This document shows positions 25,937 through 37,825 of a DNA stretch of 64,000 bases, one piece after another (the stretch's first letter is position 1; the number at the start of each line of letters is the position of its first letter). A program made the position numbers and the translations under genes. The DNA is from Asterella californica (Eukaryota; Streptophyta; Marchantiopsida; Marchantiales; Aytoniaceae), in contig JAYKYS010000146.1 of assembly GCA_036924285.1 (NCBI GenBank), positions 1-64,000 of the forward strand, in the 5' to 3' direction. The notes beneath the pieces are model-generated. The model was not told the origin of the DNA. It ran no database searches and saw only the letters and a list, made by a program, of their open reading frames with translations.

Positions 25937-28900
25937 TTAGTACGCCATATCAAAGTGACAACCGTACTTGATCAGGGACAGCGACACCTCAGGGGCTGCC
26001 TCAGGGTAGATCAACACTAAAGGTGCTTCCTTATTGCCAGAGATGTCGAAAATCTTGATAGCGGTGCCAAGGGCGGCAACTAGGCCCTTGGTGCTCAGGT
26101 CGTCATACCACGCAAGAAGGTTGCCGCTCCCGATCCTTGCGAGGGGTAGAACACAGCAGGCCAGGCAGTCATCCAACCCCCAACCGCTGCAAAGACATGA
26201 CAATTGAGACCGCTGCCAAAAGCCATTTTCACGAGCTTTCCAGGGCAAACCAAGATGAGACAGTTTTGAAACACCTTAATGCTTGGCAGCTTGCATCAAG
26301 ATACAAGCAGATCACATGCATGATGATGACGGCATGGTCCAAACAACCTGCAGGGGACGCGCTCTTCCTCTAGCATGGTCAGCAAACTGACAAAACTTTC
26401 AGTAGGCTCTGACAGCAGCCCCGCTGCACAGACAGCCCTCAGGAATAACAGCATCTGATCGGATGCCTTTTGCTGCCGGCATGATGCCAACAAAGTCTCG
26501 GTTGGAAGCGCGTTCTTGTTGGCTACAGCCTCCTGCACTGGCCAAACAAATTTGAACAGGCATGCAGAACTGCGAGGCTTCCTACTGTATTCAACCTGCA
26601 GATTGCAGACATGCATTTTCTGCAAAGACAACAGCAAATTGTTGACTACAAGCTATGGCATGCACAGTGCCTACAAGACCCTTGAAGACACTCTGTCAGC
26701 TGGGCAATTGGGCATCTGAGTTCAATGGTGATAGGCACAGCTTGTTCTGAATTTGGGGTAAGGCACTGAACTTGGGATAAGGCAGATATATTTACAATGC
26801 TGACAGACACAGCTTCTGACAATGTTGCACCTGTGCCAGATTCGAGATGTGTATGTTGCCATGCGTCAGCTAGAGTTGCAGCAGGTTTTTAGCAGCTCTT
26901 GTCAAAGCGATTGCCGCACGTGTCTGCAGGTGTGACATTCCTGGTGTAAAGGCAGCCCTTGGCACAAAAATGCAGAATGAGTTTCGACAATGTACAACAG
27001 TACATTCCAATAGGTGAGAAAGATTGCAACAGTGCAACACAAGAAATGAAGCCCTAAGGACTGACCATCAGGTGGTTGTAGCCGTGCTGCAGGTGCATGG
27101 CATATGATGTGCCAAAGCGCTGCACGACTTCCAAGGAAGAGATGATGCCCATGAGCTCTGGCAGTTTGTGCAGCAGGCGCCTTTTGAGCTGAGCGCTGCC
27201 CTGGGCACTCTCAATGAGGCCGGCCAGAACAGCCCTATAGCCACAGTTCCCGTCGCCTGCAGTCACAGCAACAAAAAATAGGCTTTTGGATGCATTGAAA
27301 AGGTGGCACGATGCTGTTTGGTTTGCAGCTGCAATAACATGATGGCCATGTAAATCAGGGCACCTGGATTTGATCAGGCCTTTTGACTACACTGCTTGCA
27401 TGATTGCTGCCCCAGCTTGACTCCATGCTCTGACTGCTTATGCATGGCCACATATCAATCCTGAAACTGGGTATGGCTAAGCTTGTGCAGTGTTTCACAT
27501 TGAGACAGACACCTTTGCTGCAAGAGAGGGCAGACTTGCACAGCAAGAAACACTGTCTGTATATGCTTTACTGTCAAAATGAAAGCCATACGTGGTTGCA
27601 TTTACAAGCATGATTAACAATTGACATTGCCAATAAATCTATTTGTAATGTCCTTAGTGACATTAGCCAAAACAAGCAAGAGCAGAGGAAGCGCACCGTG
27701 AACAGGTCTATAGGCTGCAATACCAGCTGAGCCCGTCTCTAAATTTAGGAGGTTGATCGCAGCTTGAGGCATTGACGCAAGCTTGTCTTTAAGGGACTGA
27801 AGAGTTTGCCTTCCGCCCACCAGGGCATTGCCGCCACCCATGCAGCTGTAGGAACTGGCACTGGCAGGAAAGCCAGGAGTGGCAGTGGGGGCCGCAGGGC
27901 GGGTGGCAGCGGCCCTGGGTGCAGGGTGGGAGGTGGGGGCCAGGCGCTGGCGGGAGGCACCAGCGCCTGATGCAGCTGTTGCCTTTGTGTTTGTGGCAGA
28001 AGATGAGGGGCCGGTTGGCATAGTGGATGTCTTGGGGGCATTGGAGCGCAGAGTGGAAGCTTTGGAGGGGTTCCGGCGCTCAGGACCTTTCTTGCTGTCG
28101 GCTCTTCTGCCCTTTTTGGCAGTGACAGGCTGCCAGTCCTCCTTGCTCGGTGGTACAGCATTGGAGGGGGCAGTTGGTGCACTGCGAGCGGTGGGGGCCT
28201 TGAAGGCCTTGGGGGCATTGGGTGCACTGGGGGCAATGGGGCCCTTAGGGGCGGAGGCCTTGCGGGCGGTGGGGGCCTTGGGGCGCATAGTGGACCCTTT
28301 GGGGGAGTTCTGGCTCTCAGAACCCCTCTTGCTGGCCGCATTCCTGCCCCTATTCCTGCCCCTGTTGGCAGTGACAGGCTGCCAGCCCTCCTTGCTCTGT
28401 GATACAGCATTGGAGGGGGTAGTGGGTGCACTGGGGGCGGTAGGGGCCTTGGAGTTGGTGGAAGCCTTGGGGGGCATGGAGGCCTTGTGGGCAGTGGGTG
28501 CACTGGGGGCAATGGGGCCCTTAGGGGCGGAGGCCTTGGGGGCCTTGGGGCGCATAGTGCCCCTTTTGGGGGAGTTCTGGCTCTCAGTACCCCTCTTGCT
28601 GGCCGCATTCCTGCCCCTATTCCTGCCCCTTTTGGCGGTAACAGGCTGCCAGCCCTCCTGACTCTGTGGCACAGCACTGGCATTGGCAGGAGGTGGGCGG
28701 GGCAGAGATGGGGCATTGTGACTTTGTGGACGAAGATTGAATGCATTATTGCAGCCAGTACAATCAAAAGACAGGCCTGCAAGACCCTCAGCTTTCAGAC
28801 TGGCAGTGGCACTCATGGCGTGACCGCTGACCTCAGGTTGGGGGGAAGCCACACAAGAAGTGTGTCAAGAGAGCGGGGAGGGCAAGGGGGGCGGGAGGAA

Positions 28901-30533
28901 ATTTTGTACTGACAAGTGAAGGCAACGGACACATTAGCACCTGTCAGGCTGGAATGCTTTCTTTCTGTTGACTAAATTATCACCAAACAGCCAACCTACA
29001 AATGAGGTAGGCCAGCCAAATAGGGTTTGTCACTGCTACTGCAAGGTTGAACAGTAGCAATGCAACTTGTCTGCTTGATCCAATGATCTTTCTGACACTC
29101 GCTTACTGGCTGCAATAAAGCATGCAGAACAGGCTGTGCCCGTCATCTGCATGAGAACAAGAACTAGGCAGATAAATGGCATTGCATATATTGCAGATCT
29201 GCACATACATCAAGAAGTCACGCACAAGGTACTGTGCCAGCAAATGGAATGCACATCGGCAAGTAAAAACCAACAGCAATCATAACAAGTCCACTGGTGG
29301 TATGCACTACAATGGCCATGAGGCGGAGCAAAACCCATGTCCTGTGTGCAAATTGCAGTACCGCCGCACTTTTGGGCAGCACCCAAATCAACGCTGATCC
29401 CACATGCAACCTGAAGTGTCCTTGTGCGACCATGCAGTAGAAGAGAGGCCGGCAAGGCCCCTACCTTGACATCAGTAGTTGAATGGACCTGGGTAGGCTC
29501 AGGTGGGGAAGAGCCCTTTGTAGGGGCAGAGGCATTGGCAGGTGGCCCATCAGGGGGACCAGAATGAGGGTCATCAGGGGGCCAGAATGAGGTTCATCTG
29601 AGGGGGGGTTGGTAGTTCCCTTGCCAGCTTGGGCAGCCTTCCGCCTAGCCTTCTTGCGGATATGGCGCAGCTCTTTATTGCTGCGGCCCTGCAGAAACAC
29701 ACAATCATTCAATGATGTTTGAAGACGTGCATGTCGCTGTCTTGAGCAGACTATGTTGACTCTCGACAGCCCTGTTTCAATTCATACCTGCACTTGTCCA
29801 CTTACATCCTCAGCCGGAGCTTGGGCCGAGCAAGCCTCATGTGTCTTGCATATGGCGAAGATGGCAGAGACAGCGCATCTCAATATAGTCTCCAGCCAGG
29901 CAGTAGCAACCTGTGGCAGATACAAGCATGATGTGCAGTCGATGGCAAGGGTGCAGAAATGCTGGTTTATTGCTGCTATGCTGGCTCATCCCTTGCAATA
30001 CAAGGGACACAAACACAGCAGATGGTGATAGATATAGCAAGGAGTGTGAGCTGTTACAGTCACAGGAGGTATACTGCTTCACACGACGATGTCTGTGGTA
30101 TGTCACTGCCGGCAATGGTTAACTGTAAACTGAGTGTCACCTGAAATACATGAAGACGGGCCCACAGCTGGTACAGTACCAAAATCCCGTTCGCAGCAAT
30201 TAAACTCCACTCAAAGACCGATTGGACTAAGGGCCGCTGATAAAACCCACCAGTCAGGCTGCAAAGGCAGCATAGACCGAGCCAGTTCAAAACCAGGATG
30301 ATGGTCAACACCTGCAACACCGGGTCTTCTCTTCAGTTTGAAGGAAGTCTTCCCTGGAGTATCAGCTCAACGAAACAGCTTTGCGCCGCTGCCAACAAGC
30401 TGGTGGCAACAACGTGCTTTTGTTGTGAATCGCTTACCGTCTGCTGGTGTACCCTAACCATGGCAGACAAGCTATGGCTCCTCGCAAACATGGCAGGCGA
30501 GTGAGCCGACGCAGGTTTTAAGATGGTGTACAT
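25937..30533 (-). CDS. OTU-family cysteine protease with N-terminal membrane segments and internal repeats
   Basis: Exons: 30533-30438, 30311-30141, 29910-29806, 29688-29465, 28831-27724, 27256-27066, 26595-26348, 26135-25937; about 780 residues. The catalytic domain is at the C-terminus: GDGNCGYRAVLAGL supplies the Asp-Gly-Asn-Cys box and LIKYGCHFDMAY the terminal His, just before the stop. OTU proteases cleave ubiquitin from proteins. Exons 2 and 3 encode hydrophobic stretches (VLTIILVLNWLGLCCLCSL; IAANGILVLYQLWA; WLETILRCAVSAIFAIC), so the enzyme is probably membrane-anchored. A basic stretch follows (ELRHIRKKARRKAAQ). The large exon has three copies of a block with W-QPVTA and R-RN-AASK-G between Pro/Ala/Lys-rich linkers. 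Exon 29688-29465 is 224 bp, one base short of a whole number of codons, with the frame break in a C-run near 29579. Joining of the membrane exons to the OTU exons rests on phase and splice sites only. Confidence 0.82.
27790..28700 (-). repeat. Triplicated coding repeat in OTU gene
   Basis: Three homologous blocks lie inside one exon, centred near 28640, 28360 and 28120. The first two (order of translation) begin with EGWQPVTAKRGRNRGRNAAS-like sequence; the third is more diverged (EDWQPVTAKKGRRADSKKG). They are separated by Pro/Ala/Lys-rich linkers (KASAPKGPIAPSAP). The two upstream blocks are the most alike at base level, suggesting recent tandem duplication. The blocks are very basic and may bind nucleic acid or acidic partners; that is inference. 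Confidence 0.9.
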
Positions 30534-30661
30534 AGCGAAGTCAGGACATTTCAGCTGCTACTGAAAGATCTTTTTTAGTGCAAGTGGATATTTAGACGAT
30601 TTACATAGCGAAGTCAGGACATTTCAGCTGCTACTGAAATTCCTATTTCAGTGCAAGTGGA
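30529..30661. promoter_or_regulatory. 73-bp direct repeat in bidirectional promoter region
   Basis: Two copies start at 30529 and 30602 (period 73). Both hold tacatagcgaagtcaggaca, then tttcagctgctactgaaa and, after a short variable part, agtgcaagtgga. The proximal copy overlaps the presumed minus-strand start codon of the OTU gene at 30533. The region up to 31001 separates this gene from the divergent cyclophilin gene and is relatively CpG-rich, so it is the likely shared promoter. Confidence 0.75.
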
Positions 30662-31001
30662 AACCGCACTATCGTCCTGACTACCCGCAAGCAGCTACTC
30701 AGGCTTCCGACAATTGCACTTACTGTGCGGCGCCAATGGGTATGTTCCGCAATCCTCCTGGTCAAGCAAACTGTTTGGCAACTTGGCGTGCTTGGTGTCA
30801 CGTGTCAGCCTTTACTAATACTGACTATCTATCTGCTATCCCTGCTATGTTTACCGCTGCACGGTTCAGGTCCTGCGCGATCTTCAGCAGCGGCACGACC
30901 TGTGGCGGTAAACTCCGTCCGAGTGCTAACAGAGCGATTGAACGCAGCTGATGCAAGTAATATAGAGCCGTCTGCAGTACAAGATCTGCAAGTTTGTCGG
31001 T

Positions 31002-34000
31002 ATGTTTGCAGCTCAACGGCTGCAGCTCACGCATCCGCGAGGCTTCATTTCACGTGTTGACCTTCTTGCTAGCCAAACAGGCGCAAAGCATTTACGCACG
31101 AAATGTTCTTGCTCGAGGCTGCCCGTCAGCAATACAGGAGAGCCCGGGTCATGCTTGACACTCAAGCTGCGAGATGTCACAGCAAATGTTCTGCTGTCTC
31201 TCAGTCTAGCAGCCGTGTTAGCAATACAGCAGCCCAGCCCTGCTCTCGGGGACACCTCAACTTCGATGCCCCCCCCTTCTACAGCGTCCACTTCCTCTAC
31301 AGCCAGTCAGGCAGCATCCAGAACAGTAATTGATGTTGTTTCTGGAGAAAACTCTGTTCTGAACGAAGAGAACACGCCAGACAATCGACAAGGACCAGAA
31401 CAGCAACAGAAAGATGACAAGAAAAACAATCCACTTGGAGACACCAGTGAGGTGATCAACCCTTCAGGACTGCAGTTGGCAAAGTGCAGCATAACTCTGA
31501 ATTGCAGACATCAAGCAGCTCTCATGGCTGCAAAGCATTTAGTTGGAAGCATGCAAGACCACGGCAGTGCATTTGCTCAACTGCAAGTCCCATGCTCTGG
31601 ATACTGCCAAGTAGGGTATGCAGCAATACTTCACTGGTTGTAAACAGTTACGCTGACCTACTGCTGGACTCTTTGGTGAGAATCAGAGCCACATGTCATC
31701 AACGCTGCAGGCCACCAGCAGGCAGACAGCAAAACAGCAACAAGTATACTTTGATGTCAGCGTGGATGTGGGACCCCAAAGGGCGGTTGGTCATCCAGCT
31801 GTCTGGGATGCCCCAGTCGGGACCCAAAGGTTTGCGCAGCTGTCCCAGGGGCTGAACGGAGTGGGCTACCGCCTTCCAAGTTTGATGGCATTGCCCAGGT
31901 TTTGATCATTTCACCGCATTGCACCGTCACACCATGCAACACCATTCATGGTGTCATGCAGATATGCAGACTACTACTCACAGCATAACAAAACCTGAGA
32001 GCGTCTAACTTTTTCCTGCATGTTTGCCTGCCGAGCCTTCTTCCACTTTTGTGGCTTCTGTCAGGCTGACTACACGGGCCTTCACTCAGGATGCTGCTCA
32101 CGCTATTTTCAAATCTTGCATGCGTGATAGTTAGATGTATCAACAGGCTTTGTTCAGCAGGATTTTGACATCTTATCAAACCCAGCTGATTTAGGGCAAT
32201 ACAAAGGAAGCAGAGGCTCAGGGCCTTTAATGATGAACACACCATTTTTCCTCCAGCTGCTAATGCAAAGCAATTTACATACATATGTGAATATGCACTG
32301 ACAGTCTGCAGACAACAATCTTTCAACTGCAACTTGGGCTGACATCCCTCCATGCAACCTGTTAGGCATTTGTGCTGTATAGTCTGATAGGAAACACCAG
32401 AAGGTCTTATGCTATTTTCCCAAGTCAGTGACAAGTCAGCCATGACCTGAGCTCCCAGAGGTGTGAGGGCGTGCGCAGGGGTTTATCAAGAATGGGGGCC
32501 AAAGAAGCTTGACGTACGATGCCACTAACATTTCCAAGGTGGCTGGTGGTGACACTGTGGAAGAGCTGGAGGTAAGGCTACCCTCCAACATTGAGAACAC
32601 CTTGATCACACTCAAGGAGGGGTGGGAGGGGAGGGGATGGGGCGCCCTGAGGGGGCAGGGGGGACAAAGGGGGGGGGGAGGGGCAGGAGGGCGTCCTACT
32701 ATGAGCGTTCGGGGATCTTACTGCGGAATTCAGAGTCAGGGCCTTTTAACTAGCATTTGAACGTACTGATTTGTGTTCACTGCACAACATTGCAGGATGC
32801 TTTCACTTGAAATGTCTAATATGAAGAAACATTGTACATTTCTGTGTCTGTGTGGGCTCTGTTTGATATGGCAGCAGCATTGTCACTGAAAGTATACACC
32901 TGGTTGTCCAGCCAGCCAGATGGGCTTTGGCAAATTTGACGCCAAGCTGCGTGCCATTATGCCTTAGAGCCCCTGTCCCTGCACTCATTTACTCATCTTC
33001 CTGCACTACTGCAATGTGCTGGCTGACCGGTCTGCAGCAGTACCCCGACAAGCAGCATGAAGCATTTTGCCCAGCTCAATAATGAACAGTACCGGTCAAC
33101 AATGGGCAGACATGTGGCTATGCGGTATCCTGCCTTCACTGTGTGCTGTTTGTGTAGGCAGAGATGGCTGAGAGCAGTCACAGGCATGACTCAAGCGGCA
33201 TTGTCTCCCTCATCGTCAAGGACACCCGCACCAAGTGAGCTGCTGCATCTTTGCCAGTTACCAGCCAGCAACTCTGTGCCAGCTGGAGACGTGTCTCTGC
33301 AGTTGTATGTTTGCCTTGATGTGTCCAATTGAGCTTACATCCCTGGTGTCAACCACAGCCTCTGTTGTGCATAATGCTGAGGCCTTTGGCATAAAGCAGA
33401 ACCTGTAAATGATGGAGGCATGCATGCCAGGTACAATTGAACAGCAGCATTACCAGTGTCATCGAACATTCATGCCTGCATCTTTATGCTTGAAGAGGCT
33501 GTTGATGCTTCTGTGCTTAGCAGCATGACATCAGATGCACATACATTTGTAGCAAGACTAGTAATCACCTTAAAGTTGCAACTCCACCTGCATACAGGGT
33601 GGGCAAGACCAAGTTGGTAGCATACAATGGCAAGCTCATCAGGGTGGAAGAGCCAACACCTGGTGAGTCGCCCAACGGCAGTGGATTTGTCATAACAACT
33701 CAGGCAGCTCCAGATTTGGATGCCACCAACTTGGTGATAGGGCATGTGGTGGAGGGGATGGACATGGTCAAAGAGCTCACCAGACTGCCAACAGTCAAGT
33801 CAAACAACTCGGTCTTTTTCAGGTAAAGGGATGTGTTCAGCATGCTAACCATGCGCTGCTTTACGGCTACAGTCCTGACATTGGTCAGTTCCGTTTGGGT
33901 TCTACTTTTGCTGCTTCGACACTGGACATTGCTGCCAACCTGCAGGCTCAACAGGGTCAGTTTGCAACAACTTCATTTTTGTTGTTCAAACCATACATCA

Positions 34001-34129
34001 ATTGAGCATATGATGTGTTGCAGGGCTGCAAAGACTTTTGGAGATAAGAGGGCAGATGTAGCAGAGAAGGGCTTTGGCCGCCCTTACAAGAAGGTACTTG
34101 TCAGCGCCTCAGGGGTTCTCGATGGCTGA
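31002..34129 (+). CDS. Cyclophilin-type peptidyl-prolyl isomerase, probably thylakoid lumen
   Basis: Exons: 31002-31451, 31711-31898, 32479-32571, 33158-33234, 33598-33822, 34024-34129; about 379 residues. The first exon encodes a Ser/Arg-rich transit-like N-terminus followed by a hydrophobic stretch (VLLSLSLAAVLAIQQPSPALG) ending in an Ala-x-Ala-like site, typical of lumenal import, then a low-complexity linker. The isomerase domain starts with VYFDVSVDVG and continues with GFIKNGG, NGSGFVITT and LVIGHVVEGMDMVKEL. The C-terminal part (FGDKRADVAEKGFGRPYKKV) resembles the divergent plant lumenal cyclophilins CYP26-2/CYP28 rather than cyclophilin A, and several active-site residues of CypA are absent, so isomerase activity is uncertain. 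Exon 2 carries about three single-base indels (near 31776, 31816 and 31873), and only with a net gain of one base does it fit its flanking phases. The gene is divergent from the OTU gene. Confidence 0.86.
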
Positions 34130-34424
34130 CAGCCTCATTCAAACTGGCACATTCTGGCTCATGACGCTTTGGGGCATATGACATCTGCACCATGACATAT
34201 AACTCCACTTTGGGAAGCTGACCAGTTGTATGTGCTGTTGGCAATGGCAGCTGACATGGAGTGAGGTAAGCACAAATAACATTGACTGCTGTTGACGTTC
34301 AGCTGATTGACTAGTAGATTGCTAGAAGACCGGGACAGCGTCAGCGGTATGCATGTGGAATGAATATATCAACAATCTACACAAAAGCAGTGCGAGCTGG
34401 TTGAATTGGTGTTGGTTGACAGCG
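34130..34424. other. 3' flank of cyclophilin gene
   Basis: No coding sequence, RNA gene or element was recognised between the cyclophilin stop and the left copy of the dispersed repeat. Confidence 0.5.
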
Positions 34425-34726
34425 AACACTCTCGAAAAGGATTGCTTCCTTAGCCTACAACATAGCAGTGCAACATGGCTTGAGCACCCTTTCTAACCAT
34501 TGCATAAATTGCTTGGATGTTATCCTTCGTTTCCAAACAATCCAAGTTGCTTATAACAACAGTGCCAGACATCGCAATGATGAAGGCATTGCAATGATAA
34601 AGGAACAATAATCCAAACTGTTTGCTGTGGTTGGAAAGTCAAACTGAGACTGAGATCAACTGCCACCCCTTGCAACAGCGATCGGATATCACCGCAACCA
34701 AAATCGTTGTAAATCATGTCGGGAAT
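34425..34726 (+). repeat. Left copy of Ty3-terminal repeat (diverged LTR-like or solo end)
   Basis: It is homologous to 40970-41257 in the same orientation. Shared words include gattgcttccttagc, ggaaagtcaaactgagactg, agatcaactgccaccccttg and gtaaatcatgtcgggg/a. It differs by numerous substitutions and a short internal duplication (gcaatgat twice near 34575-34600), so the copies are old. No obvious primer-binding site follows it, which argues against a functional 5' LTR. Confidence 0.8.
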
Positions 34727-35513
34727 TCGCCCACAGCCGCTTTGACCGACTTCCGTCGTACGACCAGTCGGGGCAGGTGGTAGCTCCAGTCACTCATTTC
34801 CCTATTACTCCGTACGCTCAAGTTGATCTGCAGCGGTAGCCCGCGAGTCTCGTAAGGCAAGCAGGAACGCGCGGCCCCACTGATCCAGCCCTGAATGGTT
34901 TAGGTGCTGTCGTGTGACAGACTTTGCAGACTGCCTGCTGTTTTGACTAGGCTGGCAGTACGTGAACAGATGCTCGACAAGTCGCCAGTCCAGCCCCTGC
35001 GTCTTCTCGGTACCTGGCTACACAGCTTTGCCACTGGCAGTCCAGCTGCGATTGCTGTGTGTTGACCTTTTAAGGCCCGCAAGGTAGGAGAAGTCAGCGG
35101 CACGTTTGGAAAGCAGTTGACACCTTGTGTGAGCGTGATCTGAAAGTTTGTCTGCAAAGCTCACTATATTGCTTCAGTCGTATGTGTCGCTCAGTTCAAA
35201 GTGTATCCCACTGCAATGCTTAACAGGATGCAGTTGGCCCAGTGCTTTGATGCTGTCATCTCTCTGAACTCTTTAGTGCCTCCAGTGGACCTTGCACAGC
35301 AGCAGCATCTTTTCTTTACTTTCAGCCTAGACCTGGGCTGGTCATCTTGGGACAGTTGAGAACATTGTACGTGTTGTCGTAGCACAAGTTTTGCCCCTCT
35401 ACTTGTGGCTGCGGCAGACAAGTGCAACAGTGTTAGCTTGTGTTCAGCACTGACGCAAAAACAAGCATACAACTGCTTGTATGAGGGCGTGAGCTGCATT
35501 TGCAGGTCACTGG
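34727..35513. promoter_or_regulatory. CpG-rich upstream region of the unknown gene at 35514
   Basis: The first 150-200 bases (34727-34890) are conspicuously rich in CG dinucleotides compared with the surrounding sequence, as at other gene starts in this window. The remainder up to 35513 has no recognised exon. It probably holds the promoter and 5' UTR of the next gene. Confidence 0.4.
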
Positions 35514-37825
35514 ATGGCATCCACTGTGACACTGAAATACGGGCATATCACTGAGACAATTCCCGTATTTGAAGGCAGGCTTCACATCCCTACTATCAAA
35601 GACACGTTTACACTGCGTGTGGCAAGAATTGATGGCGTTTCAGCACCAGATTGACAGTCAGGGCTTCACCTATGCAATGTTCAAGCCTGGAGACACTCTC
35701 AACATCAGTGGCACTTCAGCGGACGTCGCTGCTATGCCAGGTACACTGCACTCAGGGGTGCCTGTGGAATGGCACAAAATTCACATGTTGTACTCAATCT
35801 TTACCACTTTGTGCTATGCATCCGTAGCTTGCATCCATGTATACCTTGCATCAATGCGGCCTCTCAGTCTCTTTTGTGGCTTAAGGATTTACTATTAACT
35901 TACCCAGCTTGCCTGCATCTTCACAAAGCTTTTGAGCACAAATCGGACTCTCAGCCATGTGTGTCTCTTGAGGGTTTGTGGTTGACCTCACAGCATATCC
36001 AGCAGGCATTGTGTTACAACAGTAGAGCAGAGTCAACATGGCCTCTTGTATTTGCTTGCAGCATGGGGCCTATTGAACTTGCCTGCACCTGCACAAAGCT
36101 TGACCGAGTTCATACAGCCTCTCAACCTTGTCTGTGGCTCGGGGACTTGCTACTGGCTTGAATGTATACCCGATTTACATGCACACAAAGCATCTGGTTT
36201 TGGAATGCAGGTTCTTCTGGACTTTACCTTCTCTAAGGGTGTATGCACTACAGTATCCCTCATGGTTTTGAGATTCAAAGGTTGTTGTGACAATTTGAGG
36301 GCTGTTGCTTCCATTGCGACTGAGCAGTGGCACATATACAGGAGAGGGGAGTCCAATGACAAATTTCATGCAAGAAATTCGTGACAGGATGCAGCTGATA
36401 ACATCTGGTAGGTGCAACATGGGAGAAAGGTTTGCCATGCTCATATAATTTCATCAGCTGTTTGTCACTTCATTTTGCAATGGTTGGTGCAATGTTTGGT
36501 GCAGAACTTGTTGCAAGGAAAACAGAAGCGAAGAGTATTGCCTTCTCATCAGTGTCAGGGACCGCCGCAAATCCACTACTAGAAGAGTTGCATCTGACAG
36601 AAGCAGACGGCTTTGAAGAAGCTCCTCTTGAGACACCAGCAGGTTAGACACCATATAGTGAGGAGAAAGGCACTCAGATCTGGCTTGCAACAACAGTTGC
36701 ATTTTATAGCGTTCTGACATTTGTGACATTGCAGGTGTGAGTGATATAGATACGTTTGACTTCTCTCAGTTTGTGGATGAGGACGCTGAAACGCCTAGCT
36801 TTGTTGAGTATCACAAGAAACAGCTGCAAGCATGTGGCGTGTGCATGGGCCGCAGTGGGTACAAAGTTGTTGATCTGCATAAGACCCCAATGTACCACAT
36901 GCAGATAGGCAGCAACCGGTATAGCGGTGGTGTGGATGGAGGTGTGGTACCCTATGCTGTACGAGCAGCATCAGCTGCAAAGCTACTACGGATAGGTTTT
37001 GAGCATAAGCAGTCCACTGCAGATAAGGCTACCCTTTCGGATGAACCACCCAGATGTGTTGCAGGTGAGACAGTGAGCTCAAATTTTGACTGCACTGGTG
37101 CCTGACCATGCTGAGCTCACATTTGTGCATTGATATGCGTCTTGACTCCCATGTGCAGGTTGAGGTGGCTACACCTAGGCAGTACTCATTCAGGGAAGGT
37201 CGAGGTCAGGTCATATGCTGCCTGCTGGCTGCGCATGCAATGTGTCAGCTTCCACTAGATCTGGATCTCACAGACGGCAAGATGCACCATATGTTGCGGC
37301 TAAGGGGTGATCTGCTGCTTGTATATGGAGGATGCACGCCTAAACAGGTGCCCCGGTTTCATGTATCTTCTTTGACAAGCTCTCTGCAAAGCGTCAAATC
37401 AAAGCATCACTTGAATTTCATTTCAGTGCATGAATGCTTGGCATTAATGACATATACTTGATGCATGCAAAATAGTGCTGGGTCCAGGTCTAGCTTCATC
37501 CCATATCTATTACAAATACGCTTTGTTGATCACGCATGTCATGCTGCAGGCCCACAATGGAATGGCAGACTTCCTTACTAAGCAAGGCACCATGCTCACA
37601 AGCAAGCATATTGTACCAGAGCCTCTAGAAGATTTGGATGAGGAGCTGCGTAGACCCATGAAGATGCTCAAAGGACTTGTTGAAGGTGCAGCATTGACTG
37701 AACAAGTCCAATCGTTGATGTCATTTTGTTCTTCCACAGAAGACCAAGTTTGTACGGTATATGAGATAGCACGACATTGGGCGCCTCCTGTTCCAGCTTG
37801 TGTGTCAATCCTGCATGAAAGATAA
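35514..37825 (+). CDS. Unrecognised protein, six exons
   Basis: Exons: 35514-35740, 36342-36407, 36505-36642, 36735-37072, 37159-37347, 37550-37825; phases agree if one base is in excess in exon 1 (around 35647-35652), giving about 410 residues. The start ATG at 35514 opens MASTVTLKYGHITETIPVFE; the end is CVSILHER. Visible features: a short beta-rich N-terminus, an acidic middle (DTFDFSQFVDEDAETPSF), a segment with ACGVC and GSNRYSGGVDGGVVPYAVRA, and LTDGKMHHMLRLRGDLLLVY. No membrane segment, signal peptide or known catalytic motif was recognised. It sits between two copies of a Ty3-terminal repeat, where a retroelement's gag would be expected, but its spliced structure argues for a host gene. 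Function unknown. Confidence 0.7.

Noticed and set aside
27879..28661. 260-residue plus-strand open frame rich in Gly/Ala/Leu
   Set aside because: It is antisense to the triplicated Pro/Ala/Lys repeat of the OTU gene. Its openness follows from the repeat composition, and the minus strand has splice and domain support.
27745..28782. 345-residue minus-strand Pro/Arg-rich open frame
   Set aside because: This is an alternative frame over the same repeat exon of the OTU gene. The frame ending in a donor that completes GDGNC is the coding one.
34425..34726. Functional 5' LTR of the Ty3 element
   Set aside because: No primer-binding site follows, gag is absent, the copies are strongly diverged, and canonical ends were not found. 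It is kept only as a homologous repeat.
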